Source: Limnoglobus roseus
Lineage (GTDB): Bacteria > Planctomycetota > Planctomycetia > Gemmatales > Gemmataceae
Direction of reading: 5' to 3'
Assembly (NCBI RefSeq): GCF_008254045.1
Contig: NZ_CP042425.1
Coordinates: forward strand, 4,402,001 to 4,466,000
DNA length: 64,000 bases
Each line of letters begins with the position of its first letter. Within the stretch, counting starts at the first letter, position 1. Below are positions 23,273-32,148 of this stretch, piece by piece. A model generated the notes under the pieces. The model was not told the origin of the DNA. It searched no databases and worked only from the letters and a program-made list of their open reading frames with translations. The position numbers and the translations under genes are program-made.

Positions 23273-25220
23273 CGGCGTTCCGTCCTTCCTCACTCGGGAG
23301 CGGGATGCGGGCGATGACGGTCGTGCCCCGGCCGCGGGAGGATTCGACCGTCAAGGTTCCCCCCACCAATTCCGCACGCTCCCGCATGCCGAGGACGCCC
23401 AGCCGGTGGGGGGCGACCGAGTCGGCGTCGAACCCCCGCCCGTCGTCCTCGATCAGGGCCGTCGCCTGGCCCGCCGACCGGCGGAGGACGACGCTGACCC
23501 GGAGGGCGGCGGCGTGCTTGAGCACGTTCGTCAGAGCCTCCTGAATAACCCGGTACAGCGCCGTCTCGATCGGGGGCGGGAGGCGGGGGGCGTCCGGCCC
23601 CGGCCCCTGGAAATCGACCTCAACGCCCGCCCGCTCCGACCACCCTTCGGCGTAATTGGCCAAGGCCGCGTGGAGGCCCAGGTCGTCGAGCGCCGTCGGC
23701 CGCAGTTCGAGGGCCAGGTGGTGGACCTGGCGGCCGATGCGGTCGGTTAGCGACTGCAACCCGAGCAACCGGTCCCGCTCCGCCGACGGGTCGGGGGTGG
23801 CGTCCTTAACGAGTTTTAACCCAAGGCCGAGGGCGGTCAGGTACTGGCCCAACTCGTCGTGCAACTCCCGGGCGATCCGCCGCCGCTCGTCCTCCTGGAC
23901 CGTCGTCAGTTGCTGTTGCAGGTCCCGGCGGTCCGCTTCTGCGACCTCCCGCCGGCCGATCTCCGTCGTGAGCTTCCCGTTCGTGCTGGCCAGTTCGATC
24001 GTCCGCTCCTCGACCCGGACTTCCAGCCCGGCGTGGGCGACCCGGAGGGCGTCCTGGGCCCGCTTGCGGTCGGTCACGTCCCGGATGTTGCACTGGATGA
24101 CCTTGGTGTCGCCGACGGCGTACACGTTGCTGACGAACTCGACCTCGATGCCGCGGTCGTCGTGCGTCCGCAGGGGAAGGTCGTCGTAGCGAATGTACCC
24201 GACCCCCTGGAGGGTGCGGAACGCCTCCTTGCTCGACTCGATGTCGCGGAACAGCCCGATCTCCCACAACTCCCGGCCGACCAGTTCGTCCCGGGCGTAC
24301 CCGAGCATGTCGGTAAGGAATGGGTTGGCGTCGAAGATCCGCCGGGTGTCCGGGTCCACGAGCAGGATGCCGTCTTGGGCGGTCTCGAAGAGCCGGCGGT
24401 ATCGGGTTTCGGACAGGGCCAGAGACTCGACCGCCCGCCGCCGCTCGGTCGCGTCCTCGATGGCGAGCAGGATGAGCGCCGGCCGCCCCCCGGCCGGGGG
24501 TAGTCGGCGGGCGTTGAGGATCATCAGCCGGCGGCCCAGAACCCGGAAGTCGTGGTCGACCTCAAAGTCGTCGAAGTGACTGTCCCGCGGCAGAACCTGT
24601 TCGAGCAGATCGCGCAGCTCGGGAATGTCCCACTCGCCGTCGCCGAGGGCGAAGAGGGATTGACCCTCGGTTTCCGGCGAGGCTACGCGGAATGTCTGGT
24701 AGAACGAGTGGTTCGCGGTCCACACCCGCAGTCCCGCGTCGAGGATCACGAGGGGTTCGCGGACCGTCTGGACGATCCCCTCGGCGAATGCCCGCGCGTC
24801 CTCGACCCCCTGCATGATCCGCTGACGCTCGCTGACGTCGCAGAAAAATAATATGGCCCCATCGACGGACCCGGTGGCGTCGCGGACCGGACCCACGCCG
24901 TGGTCGATCCGCCGTTCCCGCCCGTCCCGGGCGATGAGAACGGTGTGGTCGGACAGGCCGTCGGCTTCTCCGGTGTCGACCACCCGAGCGACCGCGTCCG
25001 GGACCGGCCGTCGGGTCTTCTCGTCCTCGATCCGGAAGACGCCCGCGAGCGGCCGGCCCACGGCCTCTTCGTGCCGCCAGCCGGTAATGGCCTCGGCGAC
25101 CGTGTTCAACTCCAGGACAAGGCCGTGGGTGTCGGTCCGGATCGTGGCCATGCCGATGTCGGCGAGGGCGACCCGGAGCCAATTTTCGGACGACGGGCGG
25201 AGGTCCTGAAGTGGTTGCAT
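23265..25220 (-). CDS. PAS-domain sensor histidine kinase, HisKA_3 (NarX/UhpB) type
   Basis: A 651-aa soluble kinase with no membrane helices. Three PAS domains are visible: ~15-130 (RTDTHGLVLELNTVAEAITG), ~145-270 (VREPLVILDAGLRVWTANHS) and ~275-395 (TAQDGILLVDPDTRRIFDAN). A coiled-coil stretch (~400-440) leads to the HisKA_3 box RRRIARELHDELGQYLTALG with the phosphorylated His. The ATPase domain follows, with VIQEALTNVLKHA, DDGRGFD and LGVLGMRERAELVGG. The layout matches kinases that pair with LuxR-type regulators, and the cognate gene overlaps its 3' end. With only cytoplasmic PAS domains, the signal is likely intracellular (redox, ligand or energy state), but no cofactor-binding residues were recognised. 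Confidence 0.92.
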   Translation of the reverse strand: MQPLQDLRPSSENWLRVALADIGMATIRTDTHGLVLELNTVAEAITGWRHEEAVGRPLAGVFRIEDEKTRRPVPDAVARVVDTGEADGLSDHTVLIARDGRERRIDHGVGPVRDATGSVDGAILFFCDVSERQRIMQGVEDARAFAEGIVQTVREPLVILDAGLRVWTANHSFYQTFRVASPETEGQSLFALGDGEWDIPELRDLLEQVLPRDSHFDDFEVDHDFRVLGRRLMILNARRLPPAGGRPALILLAIEDATERRRAVESLALSETRYRRLFETAQDGILLVDPDTRRIFDANPFLTDMLGYARDELVGRELWEIGLFRDIESSKEAFRTLQGVGYIRYDDLPLRTHDDRGIEVEFVSNVYAVGDTKVIQCNIRDVTDRKRAQDALRVAHAGLEVRVEERTIELASTNGKLTTEIGRREVAEADRRDLQQQLTTVQEDERRRIARELHDELGQYLTALGLGLKLVKDATPDPSAERDRLLGLQSLTDRIGRQVHHLALELRPTALDDLGLHAALANYAEGWSERAGVEVDFQGPGPDAPRLPPPIETALYRVIQEALTNVLKHAAALRVSVVLRRSAGQATALIEDDGRGFDADSVAPHRLGVLGMRERAELVGGTLTVESSRGRGTTVIARIPLPSEEGRNADG

Positions 25221-25369
25221 CGGCGGCAGATCTCCCGAGCAGCCCCACGCGTCGTCTCAACCGGCAGTCACGGTATGCCCCTAAAGTCGAAAGGCTCTGC
25301 GGCGAGACGAGCGCGAAGCCCGGTGGTGTTATTCTATCGAGGGGCGGGCCCGTGCGACCCGGGCGTGGG

Positions 25370-25894
25370 TCAATGCGCCCGTTCCGGGTGGAGAACCAGT
25401 GTTACGAGAACGGAAGCGTCCTCGACGCCGCGGAGGGAATGAAGCTCGCCTCCGGCGAGATAGAGCATCTGGCCGGCGGTCAGTTCTCGGGTGGTGCCAC
25501 CGGCCGTGAACGCAACCCGGCCTTCCAGGCACTGAACCGTGACTGGCCCCGCGACCTGGTGGCGCGGCCACTCCTTTCCCGCCGGCACGACGAAACGCAT
25601 GACCTCCAGGCCGTCGGTTTTTACCAGCGTGCGGGTGACCGCTTGTGCCAGTTCCCCTCGGAGGGGCCGGACGTCGATGACGTCACCGGATCGTGCGTGC
25701 GGGATGGCCACGGGAAGGCTCCTGGGTACTTGCTTCGGGATCGACCGGCGGGGCTCGCCGGTGCCGGTGACGACCGTCCGACCCGGCGGATCGCTTGCCG
25801 GGAAGGACTCTTTGCTGGCCTCGTCGACGCCGTCGTCTTCCGACGGGGGTGACGACCGGCACACGGCATTTGCCTGTTGGATGAGTTTGTTCAT
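25370..25894 (-). CDS. Cupin-domain protein
   Basis: A 174-aa protein from ATG 25894 (MNKLIQQANAVC). The first ~65 residues are polar and include DEASKESFPASDPPG, a short conserved motif seen at the N-terminus of various small bacterial proteins. The single cupin barrel occupies ~85-170: VMRFVVPAGKEWPRHQVAG, GRVAFTAGGTTRELTAGQML and LAGGELHSLRGVEDASVLV. The expected metal-binding His/Glu pattern is partly kept (H in RHQV, H in ELHSL). Small cupins of this kind bind a metal or small ligand, and the role here is unknown. It lies between the PAS kinase and the copper-binding protein genes, on the same strand as both. Confidence 0.75.
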   Translation of the reverse strand: MNKLIQQANAVCRSSPPSEDDGVDEASKESFPASDPPGRTVVTGTGEPRRSIPKQVPRSLPVAIPHARSGDVIDVRPLRGELAQAVTRTLVKTDGLEVMRFVVPAGKEWPRHQVAGPVTVQCLEGRVAFTAGGTTRELTAGQMLYLAGGELHSLRGVEDASVLVTLVLHPERAH

Positions 25895-26023
25895 TGGCTC
25901 GGGCGGGGTCCGCCACTCTTGTCTGCCGCCCGGCGGCTGTCGAGGATCGGTCGAGACTGCCAAAGGCTCCGCCGAGCGGCACGTCCCGCCAGCCGAGCCA
26001 TGGTACCTCGGACATCTCGTCAA

Positions 26024-26473
26024 CTATTTGGAGACAATCATCTTGGCCATTTCACGGCACGAGGCCGCACACTTCTTGCACGACTCGGCACACGCTTTCA
26101 TCTCGGGCGCGTCGGCCCCCTTCTCGCACGCGGCGGCGCAGTCGTCGCAGCACTTCGCGCAGAACTCGCACGCCCCTGGGCAGAACGAACTCTGGCGGGC
26201 ACAGATGGTCGCGCACAGCTTACAGCAATCGGCGCAGTCGGTGCAGAGTTGCGCCGGCCGGGCATGCTCCTTCTGGCCGTCGCCCACCTTCGTGAAGCAG
26301 AACTTGAAGCAGGCGTCGCACTGCAACTGACAGTTGGCGCACTCCTTCGCGCACGCGTCGTAGTGCTTCTCGTGGCCGGCGGCCGGCTTGTCGGCGGCGC
26401 GGGACGCGAGGGCCGTCCACCCGATCGCGGAGGACAGGACGGCGAACGCCGCAAGTGCGTACAGACGAGTCAT
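26024..26473 (-). CDS. Exported Cys-rich four-helix-bundle copper-binding protein (Csp/DUF326 type)
   Basis: 149 aa from ATG 26473, which has an AGGAG ribosome site 7 nt upstream. The N-terminus is a Sec-type signal peptide (MTRLYALAAFAVLSSAIGWT, cleavage near SRA-AD). The mature part contains 23 cysteines in C-x2-C and C-x3-C spacing, for example DACAKECANCQLQCDACF, CTDCADCCKLCATICA and CKKCAASC. This is the pattern of the Csp copper-storage / DUF326 family, in which thiols lining a four-helix bundle hold many Cu(I) ions. Export suggests periplasmic storage or buffering of copper. It is divergently transcribed from the BON gene across a 466-bp spacer. Confidence 0.88.
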   Translation of the reverse strand: MTRLYALAAFAVLSSAIGWTALASRAADKPAAGHEKHYDACAKECANCQLQCDACFKFCFTKVGDGQKEHARPAQLCTDCADCCKLCATICARQSSFCPGACEFCAKCCDDCAAACEKGADAPEMKACAESCKKCAASCREMAKMIVSK

Positions 26474-26939
26474 GGGATGCTCCTGCCAAGGGAGTTGATA
26501 GTAACACCAGCCGACCGAGCCACGAATCGCGCCTCGCATCCTGGATGACCGCTATTCTCACACCTTGGCGGCGATGCGATGACAGGAGATGACGTAACGA
26601 GAATGGGCAAAAGATACCTCCGTTGACGGGGAATCCCCGGTCTGCCGGCGATCCCGAACGTAGCTGAAGGCCCTTTCGGGCGATACCGGAAAACACTTCT
26701 CCGCGTGCCGTTCCGCACGCACGAAGCCTCGAAAGGGGATGTAATCCGCGACTCTCAATGGCACGAGTTCGGCTGACGACTGGCTCATTCCCTGACGCCA
26801 TTTTTCCACTTACCGCGACACCCGCAGCACAAACCCCCGTCACCTTCACTCCTGCGATCCGGGATACTGTTACGGTCGGCAAGCAGAACCGGATCTGTGT
26901 CCGGTATGACAACCCGATTTCGACCGAGAGGAACTCCAG
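26474..26939. other. Divergent intergenic region between copper-binding and BON genes
   Basis: This 466-bp spacer separates two divergent genes and must contain both promoters. It holds short inverted repeats such as GCCC-TTTC-GGGC near 26675 and CCGGAT/GTCCGG near 26890. Minus-strand frames within it (up to 83 codons) have no supporting features. I see no clear riboswitch or regulator box. Confidence 0.45.
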
Positions 26940-27593
26940 ATGAAGACCGACACGCAGTTGCAGAAGGACGTCATGGACGAGATCAAGTGGGAGCCGAGCA
27001 CCACGGCGGCCTCGGTCGGGGTGACGGCCAAGGACGGGGTGGTGACACTGACCGGCACGGTCGCGTCCTACGCCGAGAAGTGGGCGGCGGAGCGGGCCGC
27101 CCAGCGGGTCGAGGGCGTCAAGGGCCTCGCCCAGGAGATCGCGATCAAGCCGTTCGGCTTCCACGTCAAGAACGACACGGAGATCGCCGACGCCGCGGTC
27201 ACCGCACTCAAGTGGCACGTCTGGGTGCCGGGCGGCGTCCAGGCGACCGTCGCCCAGGGGTTGGTCACACTCAAGGGCACCGCGGACTGGGAATACCAGC
27301 GGACCGCGGCCCACGACGCCGTCTGCTTCATGCCCGGCGTGACGGGCGTGATCAACGAAATCACCCTCAAACCGTCGGCCAAGCCGACCGCCGTCAAGGA
27401 CGCGATCACGAAGGCGTTCGTGCGGAACGCCGAGATCGACGCCGGGACGGTGAAAGTGACGGCCGACGGCGGCGCGGTGACGCTGTCCGGCAACGTCCGG
27501 TCGTGGAACGAAAAGGACCAGGCCCGGTCGGCGGCGTGGAATGCCCCCGGCGTCAACAGCGTGACGAACGACATCGCCGTCTCGTACACGTGA
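26940..27593 (+). CDS. Triple BON-domain protein
   Basis: 217 aa, ATG 26940 with GAGAGGAA upstream. There are three consecutive BON domains of ~70 residues. The first (~5-70) begins QLQKDVMDEIKWEP and has GVVTLTGTVASYAEK. The second (~75-145) has GLVTLKGTADWEYQRT. The third (~148-217) has GAVTLSGNVRSWNEKD and VTNDIAVSYT. BON domains bind phospholipid or act in envelope and osmotic stress proteins such as OsmY. No signal peptide is visible, so this copy is probably cytoplasmic or membrane-peripheral. It starts a run of small stress-type genes (dodecin and others) on the plus strand. Confidence 0.9.
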   Translation: MKTDTQLQKDVMDEIKWEPSTTAASVGVTAKDGVVTLTGTVASYAEKWAAERAAQRVEGVKGLAQEIAIKPFGFHVKNDTEIADAAVTALKWHVWVPGGVQATVAQGLVTLKGTADWEYQRTAAHDAVCFMPGVTGVINEITLKPSAKPTAVKDAITKAFVRNAEIDAGTVKVTADGGAVTLSGNVRSWNEKDQARSAAWNAPGVNSVTNDIAVSYT

Positions 27594-27664
27594 CGGCCGC
27601 CAGTCAGCGAAGGAATTCGCTGACCCTCCTCAGCACCCTTGTCCTTACGCCAGGAACTCGAGCG

Positions 27665-27913
27665 ATGTCCGAGGCAACGAAACACCCCGCGCCCCTGGCC
27701 ACGATCCGCTTCATCGAGCTGGTCGGTGAGTCGAAGTACGGCTGGGAGGACGCCGCCGAGCGACTCGTGAAGCGGGAGTCCGCGAAGCACAAGAACATCA
27801 CCGGGCTGGACGTGCTCCGCAGCACCGCCATCGTCCGGGAGGGCCGAATTGTGCAGTACCGCATCGAGGCCAAGGTGACCTACGCCATCGAACCCGACCG
27901 CGGCGAGCAGTGA
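27665..27913 (+). CDS. Dodecin family flavin-binding protein
   Basis: 82 aa from ATG 27665. The whole chain fits the dodecin fold: one helix packed on a three-stranded sheet. Typical parts are IRFIELVGESKYGWEDAAER, a helix ending in AKHKNITGLDVLRSTAIVRE, and the last strand YRIEAKVTYAIE. Dodecins assemble into 12-subunit shells that store or protect flavins such as riboflavin, FMN or FAD. The conserved Trp that stacks on the flavin is present in GWEDA. The protein carries about 10 extra N-terminal residues compared with the usual ~70-aa forms. It is 71 bp downstream of the BON gene, and a shared transcript is likely. Confidence 0.9.
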   Translation: MSEATKHPAPLATIRFIELVGESKYGWEDAAERLVKRESAKHKNITGLDVLRSTAIVREGRIVQYRIEAKVTYAIEPDRGEQ

Positions 27914-28022
27914 ACGCCACCATACCGCCCGTGACAGCCCGCTTTGTAAGGGGCGGGTTGTCATGGTGGTCGCTCGCGACCACCCAAGTCCGAAACCGAT
28001 CTATCCGATCCTGGAGACTGTC

Positions 28023-28286
28023 ATGACGAAGAATTCCGCGACGACGCACGACGGCAAGGTTGTGAGCGTGGCCGGTGACAAGCTGACGACGACGTGTGGC
28101 GAGGGCAAGGAGCACTGCCACACGTTCGCCAAGGACGCGAAAGTGACGTGTGACGGGAAGGCGGGCAAAGCCGCCGACCTGAAGGCCGGAACGGACGTCC
28201 GGGTGACCACCCACAAGAGCGACAAGACGGTGGCGACGGCCGTCGAGTCGGGCAAACACATCCCGGCAGCAGCGCCCAAGGCGTAG
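28023..28286 (+). CDS. Small conserved planctomycete-type hypothetical protein
   Basis: 87 aa from ATG 28023. It is a small beta-rich protein with the layout HDGKVVSVAGDKLTTTCGEG, HTFAKDAKVTCDGKAGKAAD and LKAGTDVRVTTHKSDKTVA. This pattern, a strand-turn-strand OB- or DUF5666-like barrel with a DLKAGTxVRVT signature, is familiar from small unknown proteins of planctomycetes. I cannot assign a biochemical role. Three cysteines and several histidines (CGEGKEHCHTF) could bind metal, which is speculation. No signal peptide is seen. Confidence 0.7.
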   Translation: MTKNSATTHDGKVVSVAGDKLTTTCGEGKEHCHTFAKDAKVTCDGKAGKAADLKAGTDVRVTTHKSDKTVATAVESGKHIPAAAPKA

Positions 28287-28368
28287 TGCCACCGACCCGC
28301 GGTCGTGGTTCGGCCATCGGTCGAGTCACGACCGCGGGGCATCGAAGCTTATTCCAAGGGGCTGCGCT

Positions 28369-29073
28369 ATGACGACTCAAACCCGGACCGAGATTCCCGC
28401 TCACTTGAACGGACGGCACGAACGTACTTACGAAGCGATCTTCCGCCACCCGGCCGCCCACAACTTGGAGTGGCACGACGTACGGTCGCTGCTCGACGCT
28501 CTTGCGGAAGTGACTGAAGGGTCGAACGGTTCTCTACGGGTGACGCGGAACGGACACGAAACAATTTTGCACGATCCCAAGCACAAGAACGTCACCTCGG
28601 TCGAGGACGTCCTGGCTCTCCGCCGCTTCCTCGAACAGTCGGGCGTTCCTGCTGCCCAGCCTCCCGCCACTGCCGCCTCCGACCTCCTCGTCGTCATCGA
28701 TCACCAGGAAGCGAAGGTGTACCGCACCTTATTGCACGGAACTGTTCCAGAGCACCTCGCGCCGTACGACCCGCACGGCTACGGACGGCACCTGCGGTCC
28801 CGCAATGAGGAGACGGACGGCAAGCGACGGCCGGAGCGAAAGAGTTACTACGAGGCCGTCGCAGCCACCCTTCGGGGGGCCGACCGGATCGTGCTGTTCG
28901 GCAGCGGCACCGGGGCGAGCAGCGCCCTGGACGAACTGGTGACCGACTTGCGTGAAAACCACCGTGACGTGGCCGAGCGCGTAATCGGCACGGCCGCGGT
29001 TGACGCACACCATCTAACCGACGACCAGTTACTGGCACGTGCGCGTGAGTTCTTCGCGCCAGCGGGCGTCTAG
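28369..29073 (+). CDS. Two-domain protein: HicA-like/dsRBD-type N-terminus and eRF1-like (baeRF) C-terminus
   Basis: 234 aa, ATG 28369. Residues ~18-90 (HPAAHNLEWHDVRSLLDALA, GSNGSLRVTRNGHETILHDP, VEDVLALRRFLEQSG) resemble the small alpha-beta RNA-binding module used by HicA-type proteins. Residues ~105-230 (LLVVIDHQEAKVYRTLL, YYEAVAATLRGADRIVLFGS, ALDELVTDLRENHRDVAERV) resemble the third domain of archaeal/bacterial eRF1-related proteins, including host-attachment-like families. Both domains hint at ribosome or RNA association, for example during stress, but this is family-level inference. It is one of a string of small plus-strand genes leading to dnaK. Confidence 0.6.
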   Translation: MTTQTRTEIPAHLNGRHERTYEAIFRHPAAHNLEWHDVRSLLDALAEVTEGSNGSLRVTRNGHETILHDPKHKNVTSVEDVLALRRFLEQSGVPAAQPPATAASDLLVVIDHQEAKVYRTLLHGTVPEHLAPYDPHGYGRHLRSRNEETDGKRRPERKSYYEAVAATLRGADRIVLFGSGTGASSALDELVTDLRENHRDVAERVIGTAAVDAHHLTDDQLLARAREFFAPAGV

Positions 29074-29150
29074 CATCGAAGGAAACACTTCGGGCAAACG
29101 CTGGAGTGCCGGGGACGCGGGCAGGATTCTGATTTTCAGGGGGAAGAATT

Positions 29151-29546
29151 ATGACAACGAACTGGAGCGAGGAAAAATACGACGCCATGAGTCCGGCGGA
29201 ACAATCCGCCAAGAGAAAGCCTCACCACGCTCGTACGCCCACCGGCCCAACGCCTGCTCAAGCGGGTGACCGAGACAAGACTAACCCCGGACGGGTGAAG
29301 TTGCGCTCGTTCGCGGGACGCGATTTGGATATGACGTGGACAATAGCTTTGGAAATAATGCTCGTTTTGCTCGCGGCTGTATCACTCTGCATTCTCGCAA
29401 TTGCGGAGTTGAATGCGCTTACTTCGGGCGCAGCCGTGGCCTGTATCGTTGCCGTAGTGGGAGTGAGTCAATGGATCTTGTGGCGGCAACTGTTCCCTGA
29501 TGAAATTGTCAAATACACATCGCAGGTGCGAGACGGACGTGCTTAG
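29151..29546 (+). CDS. Hypothetical protein with two C-terminal membrane helices
   Basis: 131 aa, ATG 29151 preceded by AGGGGGAAG. The first ~60 residues are hydrophilic, basic and Pro-rich (KRKPHHARTPTGPTPAQAG). Two hydrophobic helices follow: TWTIALEIMLVLLAAVSLCI (~62-85) and ALTSGAAVACIVAVVGVSQW (~89-110), with a short charged C-terminus. The codon use in the helix part is less GC-biased than in the neighbours. I do not recognise a family. It could be a small inner-membrane stress protein given its neighbours (upstream baeRF-like gene, downstream gene 29615). Confidence 0.5.
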   Translation: MTTNWSEEKYDAMSPAEQSAKRKPHHARTPTGPTPAQAGDRDKTNPGRVKLRSFAGRDLDMTWTIALEIMLVLLAAVSLCILAIAELNALTSGAAVACIVAVVGVSQWILWRQLFPDEIVKYTSQVRDGRA

Positions 29547-29614
29547 CATGGACACCGATTGATCCATAGCTGCCGCGCAAGCTCGTCTACACCCGGCCGC
29601 CGAGGAGTACCCGT

Positions 29615-30031
29615 ATGACTGAGGCGCTCCGACTCCGAGACGCTACCGTTCAGGACATCCAGTTCGAGCTTCTCCGCCGGACGAAGTTCAACGCGCTGGA
29701 CGGCGAACGGGTCCGTGACAGCCTGCTAAAGCACCGGCACCTGTGGCACGCGGTCCTGCTCGACCGGCCGGGAGTGCCGAACTACGCCGACCCAAGCCAT
29801 CTCCTGACGGCCGGCCTGATCAAGCTCCGCGACCTGCCCGACAACCTCTGGAATGCCGACACGCTGTTCGTCCTGACGCCAAGCCGGTCGGATGCCGAAC
29901 AGCTTATGGCGGTCGCCCAGGCCGAGGACTGGGGCGGCGAAGCAACTGTCCACTCCGACCAGGAGGAGACGGATCGCGCACTCGGTACGGGCCGACAAGA
30001 GTACGGTTTGCTGTCAATCTGGTGGGACTGA
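29615..30031 (+). CDS. Hypothetical protein, unknown family
   Basis: 138 aa, ATG 29615 with CGAGGAG about 8 nt upstream. It is a soluble alpha/beta protein with the recognisable stretches VQDIQFELLRRTKFNALDGE, RDSLLKHRHLWHAVLLDRPG, NLWNADTLFVLTPSRSDAEQ and a C-terminal YGLLSIWWD. The order of helices and strands suggests a single small domain. No catalytic motif or cofactor site is evident and I cannot name a family. It lies 133 bp upstream of dnaK on the same strand. Confidence 0.6.
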   Translation: MTEALRLRDATVQDIQFELLRRTKFNALDGERVRDSLLKHRHLWHAVLLDRPGVPNYADPSHLLTAGLIKLRDLPDNLWNADTLFVLTPSRSDAEQLMAVAQAEDWGGEATVHSDQEETDRALGTGRQEYGLLSIWWD

Positions 30032-30164
30032 GCAGACAGGCTGCCCGTTATTCAACGCTGAAGTTACGAGCAAACACAGGCAGCGGAAGCACGTCGCGCC
30101 CGCTGTCACGCAACGAACGAGTGCCAACCGACGGCAACCCAAATCCAGATCGGAAGAGTGTTCC

Positions 30165-32120
30165 ATGGCGGAAGAGAAGATCATCGGGATCGACCTTGGT
30201 ACGACGAACTCCGTCGTTGCCGTGATGGAGGGAACCGAGGTCAAGGTGATCGCCAACCAGGAAGGAAGTCGCACGACCCCGAGCGTGGTGGCGTTCACCG
30301 ACAAGGGCGAGCGCATCGTTGGAGCCGCCGCCAAGCGGCAATCGGTCACCAACCCGCGGCGGACCGTCTTCTCGATCAAACGTTTCATGGGCCGCCGCCA
30401 CAACGAGGTCGGCGGCGAGGAGAAGCTCGTCCCGTACAAGATCGTCGGGGGGGCGCACGACCTTGTGAAGGTCGACATCGACGGGAAGACGTTCACCCCG
30501 CCGGAAATCTCGGCGATGATCCTCCGCAAGCTGAAGGAGGCGGCGGAAGCCTACCTCGGGCACACCGTCCGCAAGGCCGTCATCACGGTGCCGGCGTACT
30601 TCAACGACGCCCAGCGGCAGGCGACCATCGACGCCGCCTCGATTGCCGGCTTCGACACCGATTACGAGATCCGCGGGAAGGACGGCAAGGTCGTCAAGCA
30701 GCGGATGCGGATCATGAACGAGCCGACGGCCGGGGCCGTGGCGTACGCCCTCGACGGCAAGAAGAACGAAAAGATCGTGGTGTTCGACCTCGGCGGCGGC
30801 ACGTTCGACATCAGCGTCCTCGACGTCGGCGACGACGGCGTCTTCCAGGTGTTGTCGACGAACGGCGACACGCACCTCGGCGGCGACGACTTCGATCAGC
30901 TGCTGATGGACCACATCGCCGACGCCTTCAAGAAGCAGAGCGGGATCGACCTGCGGAAGGACCCGATGGCGATGCAACGGCTCAAGGAGGCGGCCGAGCG
31001 GGCGAAGCAAGACCTGAGCTTGCAGACGACGACCGACATCAATCTGCCGTTCATCACGGCCGACGCGAGCGGGCCGAAGCACCTGATGCAAACGGTCACC
31101 CGCAACGAATTCGAGCGGCTGGTCGACCCCCTCATCGAACGGTGCCGGAAGCCGGTCATGACCGCCCTCGCCGACGCCAAGGGGATCACGCCGGATCAGA
31201 TCGACGAGGTCGTGATGGTCGGCGGGATGACCCGAATGCCGCGGGTCCAGCAACTCGTGAAGGAAATGTTCGGCAAGGCCGGTCACCAGGGCGTGAACCC
31301 GGACGAGGTGGTCGCCGTCGGGGCGGCGATCCAGGGGGCGCAACTGCTCCTCGGCGCGGCGGCCGATCTTCAACTCCTCGACGTGACCCCGCTGTCGCTG
31401 GGCCTGGAGACGCAGGGCGGGGTGCTGACCGTGCTGATCCCGAAGAACACCACCATCCCGACCAAGAAGTCACAGGTGTTCACGACGGCGTCGGACGACC
31501 AACAGGCGGTCGAGGTGGAAGTATTCCAGGGCGAGCGGCCGATGTCGAAGGACAACAAGAAAATCGGCCAGATCCACATGGAGGGCATCCCGCCGGCCCC
31601 GCGGGGAACCCCGCAGATCGAGGTGACCTTCGACCTGGACGCGAACGGGGTGCTGTCGGTGTCGGCGAAGGATCTGGGCACGCAGAAGGAGCACACGATC
31701 CGGATCGAGGCGTCGTCCGGGATGAGTAAGGCGGAGGTCGAGCGGATGAAGCAGGATGCCGAGCAGAACGCCGAGGAGGACAAGCGGCGGCGGGAGTTCG
31801 CGGAGGCGAAGAACGCGGCCGAAAATCGTATCCACTTGGTCGAGCGGACGTTGGCGGGCGCGGGAACGGCCGTGACGGCCTCCGACCGGGTTCCGATCGA
31901 TCGGGCGACCGCAAAGGTCCGTGAGGCCCTGGGGGGGACCAACGTGGCGGGGTTGAAGCGTTTGACCGATGAGCTGGAGCAGGCGGCGACAGCGTTCGCC
32001 CTACATTTGGCCGCCTCGGCCGAGAAGCGACCGGACGGCCGTCCAGTGGAGCCGGGTTCGGCTGCATCGCGGTCCGGCCGGGAAGACGCAATCGACGCCG
32101 AGTACGAGGTGAAGGGATAG
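30165..32120 (+). CDS. dnaK: Hsp70 chaperone DnaK
   Basis: 651 aa. The start at ATG 30165 gives the canonical N-terminus MAEEKIIGIDLGTTNSVVAV; the frame is open further upstream but has no start with a ribosome site. Hsp70 signatures are IGIDLGTTNS, VFDLGGGTFDISVLDVGDD and VVMVGGMTRMPRVQQ. The substrate-binding domain begins near DVTPLSLGLETQGG, and the lid has an acidic tail (DAIDAEYEVKG). DnaK binds exposed hydrophobic segments of proteins and refolds them with DnaJ and GrpE, neither of which is in this window. A ~16-18-residue insert (EIRGKDGKVVKQ region) precedes the RIMNEPTAG motif. PTAG replaces the usual PTAA. A hairpin at 32149 follows the stop codon. Confidence 0.95.
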   Translation: MAEEKIIGIDLGTTNSVVAVMEGTEVKVIANQEGSRTTPSVVAFTDKGERIVGAAAKRQSVTNPRRTVFSIKRFMGRRHNEVGGEEKLVPYKIVGGAHDLVKVDIDGKTFTPPEISAMILRKLKEAAEAYLGHTVRKAVITVPAYFNDAQRQATIDAASIAGFDTDYEIRGKDGKVVKQRMRIMNEPTAGAVAYALDGKKNEKIVVFDLGGGTFDISVLDVGDDGVFQVLSTNGDTHLGGDDFDQLLMDHIADAFKKQSGIDLRKDPMAMQRLKEAAERAKQDLSLQTTTDINLPFITADASGPKHLMQTVTRNEFERLVDPLIERCRKPVMTALADAKGITPDQIDEVVMVGGMTRMPRVQQLVKEMFGKAGHQGVNPDEVVAVGAAIQGAQLLLGAAADLQLLDVTPLSLGLETQGGVLTVLIPKNTTIPTKKSQVFTTASDDQQAVEVEVFQGERPMSKDNKKIGQIHMEGIPPAPRGTPQIEVTFDLDANGVLSVSAKDLGTQKEHTIRIEASSGMSKAEVERMKQDAEQNAEEDKRRREFAEAKNAAENRIHLVERTLAGAGTAVTASDRVPIDRATAKVREALGGTNVAGLKRLTDELEQAATAFALHLAASAEKRPDGRPVEPGSAASRSGREDAIDAEYEVKG

Positions 32121-32148
32121 ATCGAAACGAGTCTCGTTGCATGCGAGA

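Noticed and set aside
26558..26809. 83-codon minus-strand frame between the copper-binding and BON genes
   Set aside because: Lies in the divergent promoter region and shows no protein-like features.
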